This document shows, piece by piece, positions 43,587 to 52,106 of a stretch of DNA of 64,000 nt. The stretch is from Anaerococcus pacaensis 9403502 (GTDB taxonomy: Bacteria; Bacillota; Clostridia; Tissierellales; Peptoniphilaceae), in NCBI GenBank assembly GCA_000308255.3, contig HG326663.1, positions 515,085 to 579,084 on the forward strand, given 5' to 3'. The notes beneath the pieces were generated by a model that saw nothing but the letters and a program-made list of their open reading frames with translations, was not told the DNA's origin and did no database searches. Position numbers and translations under genes: made by a program. The number at the start of each line of letters is the position of its first letter. The stretch's first letter is position 1.

Positions 43587-43616
43587 ACCGACTATCAAGC
43601 TATAGCTACCAGTTAT
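43587..43616 (+). promoter_or_regulatory. Candidate LytTR binding repeats
   Basis: ACCGACTAT (43587-43595) and ACCAGTTAT (43608-43616) agree at six of nine positions and start exactly 21 bp apart, the spacing of LytTR-type tandem sites. A TATAAT -10 lies between them and the LytTR gene. Confidence 0.4.
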
Positions 43617-43679
43617 CGGAAATCTGTGGCGGGGCTTTGAGTTTCAATCTATAATGTAAGTACAAGGAGGGCAAGGAAT

Positions 43680-44120
43680 ATGAAAGTGAATTTGAAAGTA
43701 GATGAGAGCCTCGCGGCAGATGAGCTTATTATCTACTCGAAAGAATTGAACAAAGAAGTGTTGGCCCTGAAGGAAAAAATCGAAAATTCATCCCCGCTAG
43801 TCCTAACTGGTTTTTATGATGATAAGCTCGAGTTTATAGACCCAGATGATATCATAAGGGTCTATGCCAATGACAAAAAAGTCTATGCGGTGACTATGGA
43901 TAAGGAATATTTGTTAAGGCTTGCCCTATACCAAGTAGAAGAGAGGCTAGATCCCAGCCAATTTATTCGTATATCTAATAGTGAGATTATTAATCTTAGA
44001 AAAACCAGAAACTTCGACTTAGCCTACATAGGAACTATATCGTGCGAAATGGTAAATGGGGATGTCTGCTATGTATCAAGAAGGACACTCAAAAAAGTCA
44101 AAGAAATACTAGGAATATAA
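43680..44120 (+). CDS. LytTR-domain DNA-binding regulator
   Basis: 146 residues with an N-terminal helical segment and a LytTR DNA-binding domain (about 45-146), including the typical DPDDIIRVYANDKKVYAVT and LDPSQFIRISNSEIINL segments. It has no receiver domain, so it is a stand-alone regulator. It is followed after ten bases by a DUF3021 membrane protein, its usual partner, which often holds the regulator in check. AAGGAGG precedes the ATG. Candidate LytTR repeats upstream suggest autoregulation. Confidence 0.88.
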   Translation: MKVNLKVDESLAADELIIYSKELNKEVLALKEKIENSSPLVLTGFYDDKLEFIDPDDIIRVYANDKKVYAVTMDKEYLLRLALYQVEERLDPSQFIRISNSEIINLRKTRNFDLAYIGTISCEMVNGDVCYVSRRTLKKVKEILGI

Positions 44121-44130
44121 GGAGACGATT

Positions 44131-44601
44131 ATGGAAAAAAGAAAAGTAGACATAAACTGGTTTGACTTGATTCTTTATATATTTACCTGGATTGGAGCTT
44201 CATTTTTCACCCAAATTGTTGCTAGCATGATAGCAGGTGAAACAAATTTTTACTTTGTGACAGATGCCTTTATGGTTGGCAAAACAGAAGTAGAAGCATA
44301 TTTCTACCAAACTATACTCTATATAATAGCTTTAGTAGCCGTTTACTTTATACACTCAATCCCATATATTTTTAAAATGGTTTACAAAAAAGCCATAGCT
44401 ATTACTTATACAGGGACTCTTCTAGTAGCTACCTTGCTATCATATATATTAAAAGGTCTGCCACACAGCCCTGTTTCTTGGATACAATCATTAATATCCT
44501 TTACTATAGGCTACTATTTAATTTACAAGCTATATGTCAGACGCGATCAAATTACGATAAATAGAATAAATGAAGCCATCAAAACACAGGAAGTTAAATA
44601 A
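44131..44601 (+). CDS. DUF3021 membrane protein, partner of the LytTR regulator
   Basis: A 156-residue protein with four predicted helices (about 12-30, 52-78, 88-108 and 116-134). Pairs of LytTR regulator plus DUF3021 protein are common in Firmicutes, and in some the membrane protein inhibits the regulator. AAGGAGA lies before the ATG. The pair ends in a long bidirectional terminator. Target genes are unknown. Confidence 0.75.
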   Translation: MEKRKVDINWFDLILYIFTWIGASFFTQIVASMIAGETNFYFVTDAFMVGKTEVEAYFYQTILYIIALVAVYFIHSIPYIFKMVYKKAIAITYTGTLLVATLLSYILKGLPHSPVSWIQSLISFTIGYYLIYKLYVRRDQITINRINEAIKTQEVK

Positions 44602-44667
44602 AAAACACCTCCACAGTAGACAGGCTAATTAATAAAATTAGGCTAAACTACTTGGAGGTATTTTTTT
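44602..44667. terminator. Long bidirectional terminator
   Basis: ACCTCC-ACAGTAG pairs with CTACTTGGAGGT, with an inner AGGCTAATT/AATTAGGCT-type stem. A and T tracts flank both sides, between the convergent DUF3021 and CpXC genes. Confidence 0.85.
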
Positions 44668-45304
44668 ATTTATTCTTTAGAAAATCATAAGCCCAGTTTT
44701 TATCAATTAATTGGGCTTTGTCAGTTTCAAACATGCCGTCATATTGGGCAACTATTTTGTCATAGACTTCTCTTACAAAAGCCAGCCTATATTCTTCTTC
44801 ATCTGCGGTTTTGATCAAGAAATTATTTTGTGGAGTATATCTAAAGCTTACCACATCATCGTGATTTAGGCTAAGCTCATCACTTTCTAGTAGCATATAC
44901 TTTAGAATCTCTATAGCCTTATCTGATAGATAAGCTTCAAATATAGCCATCTTTTCGCGTACTTCTTCGATATCTGTGGTCATTCTTGTCAGATACTTAT
45001 CTTGCTCGCTTTTTCTAGATGGATCTAGGATAGATAGTGATGATTTGAATGCTAGTCTATTTTGAACGCATACAAACTTAGGGTCGTTTACTATCATAAA
45101 TTTCACATCTTCATCTGTATAGACAAAGCGGTAGTTTAAGATAAATTCGTGGCCACAGCTAGGACAAGTGAGGCTTGCAAAACTTCCTGTTAGTAGTTTT
45201 TCGCGATCTGTAGTTGATGCGAAAACAGCTGTATTCATTTCTGTTTCATATTCATGTCCACATGATGGACAGGTTACTCCAAATACTTTATTACGTGTTT
45301 GCAT
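44666..45304 (-). CDS. CpXC-domain protein
   Basis: 212 residues. The N-terminal CpXC domain has two zinc-ribbon-like CPSCGHE motifs (CPSCGHEYET near residue 13 and CPSCGHEF near 47), probably binding one metal. The rest is helical. A TTG-started frame begins at 45319, but the ATG at 45304 has GAGGT four bases upstream. The upstream PPC gene ends just before. The family has no established function. Cotranscription with a PPC-domain protein may hint at a regulatory role. Confidence 0.75.
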   Translation of the reverse strand: MQTRNKVFGVTCPSCGHEYETEMNTAVFASTTDREKLLTGSFASLTCPSCGHEFILNYRFVYTDEDVKFMIVNDPKFVCVQNRLAFKSSLSILDPSRKSEQDKYLTRMTTDIEEVREKMAIFEAYLSDKAIEILKYMLLESDELSLNHDDVVSFRYTPQNNFLIKTADEEEYRLAFVREVYDKIVAQYDGMFETDKAQLIDKNWAYDFLKNK

Positions 45305-45311
45305 ATCTACC

Positions 45312-45734
45312 TCACTCAAATTCTATAGTATTTATTCCTAGGTCTGGGTCTAGTCTTTTCACTATCTCCCCATCTATCACATCTATAAATATCTCCATGG
45401 TCAGTGAACATGTAGCCTCATCTAAGTGGCCTCCTATGATTTCACTTTTTGCCCTACCACAAGTAATGTGGGTATGAACGAGCTGGTTGCCGTCCACCAT
45501 GCCGATATTTCCTACTAAGGAAGTTACTTCCATGTCTTCATTATAATAATCCCAAGTATAGTCGCCTTTTTCTGGATAAAATAAACCAATCTTTAGCTTA
45601 TCTACTGCACCTATACCTGTGAAATAAGCCGCTTTGATATCTTCTTTGACAGCAACTTCTCTTATTGATTCTCGAACCTTATCGCCTTTTTCAAGTCTTA
45701 GGACAATCTTATTTCCAAATCTTTTGTAATCCAT
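45312..45734 (-). CDS. PPC (DUF296) domain protein
   Basis: A 140-residue PCC/DUF296 domain protein, a fold known from plant AT-hook proteins and stand-alone bacterial versions. The metal-binding histidines are in LVHTHITCGRAKSEIIGGHLDEATCSL, near residues 86-112, with the family pattern HxH and GGHL. Bacterial members are usually annotated as DNA-binding, without firm evidence. GAGGTGA lies just before the ATG, and the CpXC gene follows directly. Confidence 0.8.
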   Translation of the reverse strand: MDYKRFGNKIVLRLEKGDKVRESIREVAVKEDIKAAYFTGIGAVDKLKIGLFYPEKGDYTWDYYNEDMEVTSLVGNIGMVDGNQLVHTHITCGRAKSEIIGGHLDEATCSLTMEIFIDVIDGEIVKRLDPDLGINTIEFE

Positions 45735-45773
45735 AAGTCACCTCTTAAGTTAATATTTACCCAAGAAATAGTC

Positions 45774-46319
45774 CTAGTCGTCAAATTTGATATTTTTAAG
45801 TAAAATTGGAGCAAGTATGCTCGCTACAATTACAGAAATGATACCGTTTATGCTAGAAACACCTGCTTTTTGGACTATCTCTACCATAACTGCTTCTTTA
45901 GTTAGGCCCATAATGTAGTAGTTGCTTATAAAAGTTTTTAGTAAGTATAAGATAATATAAGTTACCTGGCCCAATACACTTGCTAGGATGATTCGTGTTT
46001 TTTCGCTAGCTTTTGTATGTTTATGAAAATACCAGCCAGCCACCCAAGCCATAGCGAATTTATTGATAAAGGTAGTTGGTGCTGATGATATATACAAGGG
46101 ACTAGTCATATCAAATAGTGCAGATCCCAGGCCTGCAGAAAGACCCCCATGGACCGGTCCTAAGATGAGACCGGCTAAGATACATAGCACATTTCCTAGA
46201 TGAAACCTAGTATTACCAAATGGTGTGGTGTAAGGTATCTGAAATATCTTAGAGAAGACAAATACCAAGGCAATAAATAAAGCCATATAAGCAAATTTTC
46301 TAGTAGTTAATTTTTTCAT
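45774..46319 (-). CDS. ECF transporter S component (substrate unknown)
   Basis: A 181-residue membrane protein with about six helices and the ECF S-component fold: ALFIALVFVFSKIFQI at the first helix and LAGLILGPVHGGLSAGLGSALFDM near residues 47-70. S components bind a vitamin or metal and dock on a shared EcfAA'T module, which is not encoded here. The leader shows no riboswitch I can recognise, so the vitamin is unknown. GGGGGAAAA precedes the ATG. Confidence 0.78.
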   Translation of the reverse strand: MKKLTTRKFAYMALFIALVFVFSKIFQIPYTTPFGNTRFHLGNVLCILAGLILGPVHGGLSAGLGSALFDMTSPLYISSAPTTFINKFAMAWVAGWYFHKHTKASEKTRIILASVLGQVTYIILYLLKTFISNYYIMGLTKEAVMVEIVQKAGVSSINGIISVIVASILAPILLKNIKFDD

Positions 46320-46372
46320 TTTTCCCCCTTAAATCATGATAGTATAAGTATAACACAAAAAGTTAGACAAAA

Positions 46373-46402
46373 AAATAACGCAGGTCTAAACCTGCATTAT
46401 TT
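46373..46402 (-). terminator. Terminator of the first CAP-like gene
   Basis: AATGCAGGT and ACCTGCGTT form a stem with a TTAG loop, followed on the minus strand by ATTTTTTT. Confidence 0.85.
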
Positions 46403-46408
46403 GTTATC

Positions 46409-47416
46409 TTAGTCAATATTTTTAAATTCACCTAGCATACCATAGGCGCTTTGTTGTAGATAATATGATTCATCCATGATTTCTACCAACTTATCCCATA
46501 CTCTTTCTACTGTCTTAGGATAATTTTCCATAAGATTATACGCTACATTTGATTGCATTTGCGCATCACTTAGGGCTTTTCTTAGAGCTTTTTTTGTCGA
46601 TTCTGATAACGGTTTAGCATTTGGATCACCTACATATAGTTTGTATGAACCATTGTAGCCTGTGGCTCTAGTGTCAGTAGTTTTCATTTGGTTTGCCACT
46701 AGCAAAACCCCGTAAGAAGGTGTACCATTAATTGAACTTAACTGTGCGTAGCCAAAGTCTGTTACAAATGGATCGATTATATTAAATAAGTCCGAAGACT
46801 CATTTGCCCAAACACCTTTAGCTGCTAGGAGATAATCATAAGATGAATATCCACCCATATCATCAAGTTTTTCTGTAGTCCAAATACCAACGGCTGTTGC
46901 TGGGTTCATACCCTCATAGCTTAATGCATGGAACTCATTTGAGTAGCCTGCAAGTAGCTTACTATGAGAATCAAATGGATTTGAACCATCTGCTCGATTG
47001 AAGGCAAAATCTGTAATCAAATCTTCATAGGCTCTTTGGATAGCGAATTGTTCTAGTCTAGTATTCCACTTGATAGCATTTACATAAGCTTCTTTGCTGC
47101 GTAGACCTGCTTCAAAGGCTACATCACGGATTTTCTCACCTTTTGAGTTCACTTCTTCCTCAAATGTGAAATAAATATCTTCTTTCCAAGCCTTAGCTCT
47201 TATTTTTTTGATTTCATTTAATACTTCCTTCTTTTGTGCTTCAGTTTGTGTAAGCTTTACAATGCTTTCTTTGAAGGCTGCATTTGGTAACGGAAAGCCA
47301 AGATCGAGTCTTTGAGGAGCCTCGCTTGCAAAGCTTGTATTTACTGGGCTTAAATTAAATGCCCCTAGAAAAGAAAAAGCTAAGCTTGCAACTGCTATTT
47401 TAAACACTTTTTTCAT
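46409..47416 (-). CDS. Secreted CAP-like protein, paralogue A
   Basis: 335 residues with a signal peptide (about 1-30, ending near TSFASEA). The central region resembles a CAP/SCP domain: EAYVNAIKWNTRLEQFAIQRAYED near 108-131 followed by FAFNRADGS, in place of the usual FSHxRPDG with its His. The C-terminal 60 residues hold the repeat module shared by the cluster (VAYNLMENYPKTVERVWDKL). There is no LPXTG or membrane anchor, so the protein is secreted or held by the module. Target unknown. It has its own terminator. Confidence 0.7.
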   Translation of the reverse strand: MKKVFKIAVASLAFSFLGAFNLSPVNTSFASEAPQRLDLGFPLPNAAFKESIVKLTQTEAQKKEVLNEIKKIRAKAWKEDIYFTFEEEVNSKGEKIRDVAFEAGLRSKEAYVNAIKWNTRLEQFAIQRAYEDLITDFAFNRADGSNPFDSHSKLLAGYSNEFHALSYEGMNPATAVGIWTTEKLDDMGGYSSYDYLLAAKGVWANESSDLFNIIDPFVTDFGYAQLSSINGTPSYGVLLVANQMKTTDTRATGYNGSYKLYVGDPNAKPLSESTKKALRKALSDAQMQSNVAYNLMENYPKTVERVWDKLVEIMDESYYLQQSAYGMLGEFKNID

Positions 47417-47516
47417 AATATCCCCCGATAATTAATTTTCTAACTTTATTATATAACATTTTAACGCGCATAACTATACGTTAAGTAAATTTAACAAAAC
47501 GGGCTGGGGCCTGGTG

Positions 47517-48236
47517 TTATTTAATCTCTTCTAATAGTTCATTTGCAAGTCTGATAGTTTCCTTAGCATCTTTTAGCATCTTTTCTAATTTTTCACGGAC
47601 ATTTGCTACTGTCTTTGGGAAATTAATCATTAGATTTTCTGCTATATTCACTTCTTTTTGAGCACGATCTCTCGCCTCTTTAAGTTCCACAAATACTTCA
47701 TTCTGAGCTTCTTCTTTTATTTCTGTGCTAGGAGCATCTAACTCTGATGTGATTTTTAGGATATGTTCTTCTTCTATATGGTTAACTTCATTATCTATAA
47801 CTTGTGTATTTGTGATTTCGATTGAAGGAATTGTAGGTACTAGTGGTACAATTTTTTCATAAGTTTTTTCTATGATAGTTTCAGTCTTGTTAACTGTGGT
47901 AGTGGTGGTTGATCCATTATTTTCACTATAATTTTCTCCAACCATTCCATCGCCATCTTTATCATGCATAAATGGATATAGCCAATCTTTCCCCTTTACT
48001 ATAGGTAGTTGATACTTGCCATAAGCGCGGAGCTCATCAATTTTTATCGGTACTCTACCATCTGTATTCATCTTATCAAGCTCTTCTTGCTGATCTTTAG
48101 ATAGCTTAACATACTCTTGCCTATAATTCTTATTCTTATAAAAAGGTGAACTTGTATCTGCAAATGCCTGGCTAGTTCCGATAAACGCTAGAGATGCGGC
48201 AAGTCCTAATGCTGATAATTTTCTGATATTTTTCAT
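47517..48236 (-). CDS. Secreted protein with calcium-loop-like motif and the shared C-terminal module
   Basis: 239 residues with a signal peptide (cut near SQAFADT). No CAP domain: the mid region has WLYPFMHDKDGDGMVGE near residues 83-99, whose DKDGDGMVGE segment resembles an EF-hand or dockerin calcium loop, then a Thr-rich linker of alternating hydrophobic repeats. The C-terminal 60 residues (VNIAENLMINFPKTVANVREKL) match the other three proteins of the cluster. AGGAGG lies before the ATG. It looks like a shorter cousin of the CAP proteins, built on the same C-terminal module. Confidence 0.65.
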   Translation of the reverse strand: MKNIRKLSALGLAASLAFIGTSQAFADTSSPFYKNKNYRQEYVKLSKDQQEELDKMNTDGRVPIKIDELRAYGKYQLPIVKGKDWLYPFMHDKDGDGMVGENYSENNGSTTTTTVNKTETIIEKTYEKIVPLVPTIPSIEITNTQVIDNEVNHIEEEHILKITSELDAPSTEIKEEAQNEVFVELKEARDRAQKEVNIAENLMINFPKTVANVREKLEKMLKDAKETIRLANELLEEIK

Positions 48237-48308
48237 ATTTCCTCCTATAATGATTATTATCTATATTATGTATATATTTATCCAATTATATATAATAATA
48301 AACAAAAA

Positions 48309-48332
48309 GACCCCAACTGGGGCCTTGAAATT
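48309..48332 (-). terminator. Terminator after paralogue C
   Basis: On the minus strand GGCCCCA and TGGGGTC form a stem with a GT loop, followed by TTTTTG. Confidence 0.85.
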
Positions 48333-49343
48333 TTATTTAACTGGAACTAGCTCGTAAGCTTCTTCTAGTGTTGCTTTAGCATCATTCAGTAACTTATATA
48401 ATTTGTCTTGAACTTTGCTTATAGTTTTTGGGAAGTTTTGTTGTAGATTTTCTACCACTGCTATTTGAGATTCAGCATCCTTAATCGCTTTTTTTAGAGC
48501 TTTTTCAGTTGCTTCAGGAAGTGGCTCATATTTTGGATTACCATAACTCATCTTGTATGTGCCATTGAAGTCTTTTTTGTCACCTTGGATTGGGTCATAT
48601 CCATATAAAAGTACAGCCGCTGTTTTGCCTGTTTTTGGATTGTGAACTTGACCGTAGCCTACAGATACAAATGTTGGCTGACTCATCAGCATTGGCATAA
48701 CTATATTAAAAGTAGAGCCTTTTGAATTTTTATATTCTTCATATAGACCAGGATTGCCATCTTTACCAAACACCAAATTTTCAAACATTTCATCAACCGT
48801 AAATTCAAAGTCATTTACTACCCTCATATGAGGACCTTCGTTGAATTTTTCCCTAATTGATTCATCTCTAGTAGAAGATGTGATATAAAAAGTTTCATCA
48901 CTGAAATTATCTGGCCTGTATCCACTTGGCCCAGTTAATGTTAGTTCAAAGGCTCTTTGAATAGCCATTTTCTCTAGCTCATAACTATAGCCAAATTCAT
49001 TCGCATAGCTGTCCTTACCAGGACCCATGTAATAGTTGTGGTGATCTTTATTATATTCTCTTACTGGAGTAGGTTTTTCAACTAACCATGAAGTAATATG
49101 AGCATTGTCATCCCAAGCCTTCTCTCTGACTTTTATCAGATTCATCATCACTCTATCACGTACATTATCATCAATATTGACATCAACCTCAGTTTCCCTA
49201 TAAGGAGCATTTGGCATATTTACTCCAAGATCCAGCTTTTGCACTTGTTTAATTGCGTAAGACACATCATTATCTGCATTTGCCGCCATAAATGAAAAGC
49301 TCATGGCAAGAGCTAGGGCTGATATTTTAATGATATTATTCAT
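48333..49343 (-). CDS. Secreted CAP-like protein, paralogue C
   Basis: 336 residues with a signal peptide (cut near AANADN). A CAP-like domain with YELEKMAIQRAFELTLTGPSGYRPD near residues 134-158; the catalytic-type His before RPD is not present. FVSVGYGQVHNPKTGKTAAVLLYG near 233-256 fits the second half of the fold. The C-terminal module reads VVENLQQNFPKTISKVQDKL. It starts eight bases after the preceding CAP gene, so the two form one transcript that ends in a strong terminator. Confidence 0.7.
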   Translation of the reverse strand: MNNIIKISALALAMSFSFMAANADNDVSYAIKQVQKLDLGVNMPNAPYRETEVDVNIDDNVRDRVMMNLIKVREKAWDDNAHITSWLVEKPTPVREYNKDHHNYYMGPGKDSYANEFGYSYELEKMAIQRAFELTLTGPSGYRPDNFSDETFYITSSTRDESIREKFNEGPHMRVVNDFEFTVDEMFENLVFGKDGNPGLYEEYKNSKGSTFNIVMPMLMSQPTFVSVGYGQVHNPKTGKTAAVLLYGYDPIQGDKKDFNGTYKMSYGNPKYEPLPEATEKALKKAIKDAESQIAVVENLQQNFPKTISKVQDKLYKLLNDAKATLEEAYELVPVK

Positions 49344-49351
49344 AATCTCTC

Positions 49352-50392
49352 CTAGTTACCTAACATTTTGTTTGCTTCTTCGATCAGAAGTTTAGAGTCT
49401 TTTACCATTTGACTTAGCTTACCACGTACGTTTTTAACTGTATTTGGGAAGTTGTTTAATAGGTTTTCTGCAACACTGATTTGAGCCTTGGCATCTGCTA
49501 CTGCTTTTTCTAGGCTAGCACGTACATCTGTTGGGAGTTCGTCAGTTTTTGTAGTATTTGCCTGAGGCTTGATTGCTTCTGGAGCTTTTTCTTCTACTAC
49601 TTTTGGTTTTCCTACATAAAGAGTAGTCTCGCCTACTAGGTTTGCAGAAGCTTGGTTGTTGCTTGTATTTTTGAAGCTAAATACAGCAAGGCCTATGTTC
49701 CATTTGTCAGATGTGTTGTTTAGCTCAGCATAGCCGATGTGTTTAAATTGTGGGTTTAGGATGTTGTGTAAGTGGCCGTTGGCTGGAGTGAATGCGCCGT
49801 TTGATTCTTTTAGTAATTGGTACTCACTTTTGTTGTTGTAATTTTTTCTAGGACCAAATGACCATTGTTCAAAAGAGCTTGCTGGGCTTTGGATTCTGGT
49901 ATTACGAGCGATGTTTTCACCATTCGGTCTAACCCCTGATGTGGTTGTAGTGGTCATTCCGCTAGAACCATCAGGTCTATTGTGGCTCATGCCTGTGATG
50001 GTTTGTTCATAAGCTCTTTGGATAGCTATTCTTTCTAGGTCGATTGACCAAGATAGGCCATTGATGTAGGCTTCTTTGTTATTGTAACCGTAGGCTTTGG
50101 CTACATCTTGTAGTCTTTCTTTTTTAGTATTTGTATCATCTAGAGTAAAGAGGATGTTTTCATCCCACAGTTTTGCTCTGATGTCACGGACTTCTTTTAG
50201 GGATTCGGCTTTTAAGGCATCATTTTGTCTTAGATTGAATGTGTATTCTTTATAAGCTACATTTCCTGTATCCACATTTAGAACATAGTTTACGCTACTA
50301 GCTTCTGCTACTATTTGAGGATTGATTATACTTGCCCCTGCTATAGTAAATGTAAGGGCAAAGGTTAAACTTACTATTTTTTTGAAATTCAT
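49352..50392 (-). CDS. Secreted CAP-like protein, paralogue D
   Basis: 346 residues from the ATG at 50392, which follows AAGGAG by six bases; an ATG two codons earlier is too close to it. The signal peptide is about residues 1-32. The CAP-like domain is the most canonical of the cluster: WSIDLERIAIQRAYEQTITGMSHNRPDGS near 113-141 keeps the SHNRPDG pattern, and LNPQFKHIGYAELNN fits the next strand. A Pro/Lys-rich linker leads to the C-terminal module (VAENLLNNFPNTVKNVRGKL). It is the first gene of a two-gene transcript with paralogue C. Confidence 0.78.
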   Translation of the reverse strand: MNFKKIVSLTFALTFTIAGASIINPQIVAEASSVNYVLNVDTGNVAYKEYTFNLRQNDALKAESLKEVRDIRAKLWDENILFTLDDTNTKKERLQDVAKAYGYNNKEAYINGLSWSIDLERIAIQRAYEQTITGMSHNRPDGSSGMTTTTTSGVRPNGENIARNTRIQSPASSFEQWSFGPRKNYNNKSEYQLLKESNGAFTPANGHLHNILNPQFKHIGYAELNNTSDKWNIGLAVFSFKNTSNNQASANLVGETTLYVGKPKVVEEKAPEAIKPQANTTKTDELPTDVRASLEKAVADAKAQISVAENLLNNFPNTVKNVRGKLSQMVKDSKLLIEEANKMLGN

Positions 50393-50463
50393 TGGCATCT
50401 CCTTAATTTATGATATATATACATTATATACTAATTATATAGCCAATTTTTTTCAAAATTCCA

Positions 50464-52106
50464 CTAAATATCATAAAATCCTTTTTTGTAGGCTTTGATA
50501 GCTAGCGTTGATGCTAATACAGTTAGGGCCAGTATTACCACAAGAATTACAAAGCTTGCTATATTGTGGCTGCCCGTGATATTTATAATTAGGACATATG
50601 CCCCTATGGTAAGGCCAATAAAGACCATACTTAGGATATAGGTGATGAAAAATTTCATCCCGCCCTTGGTAACTTCTTCTGGCTTTTTCCAATTGATATT
50701 AATCCCATTTGAACCAATCCATAGGCTAAGTGGAGTAGCAAAAAGCGCTCCTAGGCTTAGGCCAAGAAAGACTAGTATACCATTTACGATGCCTAGCTTT
50801 ATAAAAATAGTAAATACTATGGCTAGAGCCAGGTTAAATATTTCTGTCGATAGAAAAGCTGACATGAATCTACCTGAATAGTGATTTATTGGATCTATTG
50901 GCAGAGTTTGGAATAGGTAGAAGCTTTTTTGTTCACGTGATAGGGCAGTTTGGCCAAAGCCAGTTGATGTCCAAATCATTGCGCTTAGTAAAAATCCAGC
51001 CATAAATACCCAAAACTTAAAGACCCCATCCATGACAGTGTCAGTTGATAGTTCATTTGCAAATTGCCTGCCTAGAGTAAGTGCCATCACGCCAAATATT
51101 ACCACAAATGTAATGGCCTGAGCAAAGAATACTATATTGAAAATAGGTTTTTCATATCCCTTTTCATAATAGCAACCGGTTGAGATTTTTTGGTAAAATC
51201 AACTTCGTTTGGAGATTTTTCCACTCTTTTTTTAGTTGAAGTGCCAGATTCTGAAACTGCATCGTAGAAGTATTTATCAGAAAGCCTATAAAGGATAAAA
51301 CAAATTAGCGCTGCTATGGCAACTAGTATCAGAGTATATGTCAGCTGCTGGGTAATAGGGCCTGTCATAGCCAGGCCAAATATTTTCGCGTGGAAAAATA
51401 CGTCTGAAATTCCCCCAATAGCTTCAACAGCCTTACCAAAACCTTCAGATTGATTAGCCCCATAGTCCTCACCAGAACTAAATGAAAAGTAATAAATAAC
51501 CCCTATAAAAATAAAGAGCAGGATATAGCCAATATTTTTTATTAACTTTTTATGACTACCTATGTTGGTAAACTTTAGCAAAATTAGTATCAGTCCAAGA
51601 ATAATCCCATAAGGAATTACTAACAGGCTAAAGAAATTGATAATCCCAAGTACAAGTTGAGATGCACTAAAGCCTACCCCTACAAAGTACAAAATCAAAT
51701 ACACTAGGAAAAAGATTATAAAATCAAAGTTGCCAAGGACTACTCCAAAAAATTTGCCCATGTAAAGCTCACCTTGGCCGACCGGCCAGGTTTTCATGAT
51801 ATTTATCTCGCTAGAATTAAAAAAGCTAGATAACATCTGTGGGATATACATGGTAAGGAGCAGTAGGGTCAATATTACTCCAAACATTGCAAAATACATG
51901 ACTTCATTATTTTGTCCATTTATGTAGACAGTAGCCGATGCAGCTGCAAAGTAGAAGAAAAATAGGCCTAAAAATATATAAGAAAATGCAAATAAGGCAA
52001 GCCTTCCTACATAGTTCTTAGGGTATTTTGATATGATTTTCTTTGGGCTAAATGGGAATAATTGCTCTTTAAAAGTGTACTTAGTAATAGTCTTTAGATT
52101 ATTCAT
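50464..52106 (-). pseudogene. ABC-2 type exporter permease, split by a one-base frameshift
   Basis: Two frames (51132-52106, 324 residues; 50464-51105, 213 residues) together resemble one roughly 540-residue ABC exporter permease. The first ends KRDMKNLFSI-stop at 51132. Reading one frame back, the sequence continues NIVFFAQAITFVVIFGVMAL straight into the second. Adding one T to the four-T tract at 51140-51143 would restore KRDMKNLFFNIVFF. There is no slippery heptamer, so this is a mutation, a phase-variable tract or a base-calling error. Both halves still encode full sets of helices. The first overlaps the ATPase gene by eight bases, so ATPase and permease form one operon. Confidence 0.75.

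Noticed and set aside
51105-51150. Programmed -1 frameshift in the ABC permease
   Set aside because: The tract CTATTTTC lacks an X-XXY-YYZ slippery heptamer with correct phasing, so a single-base loss is simpler.
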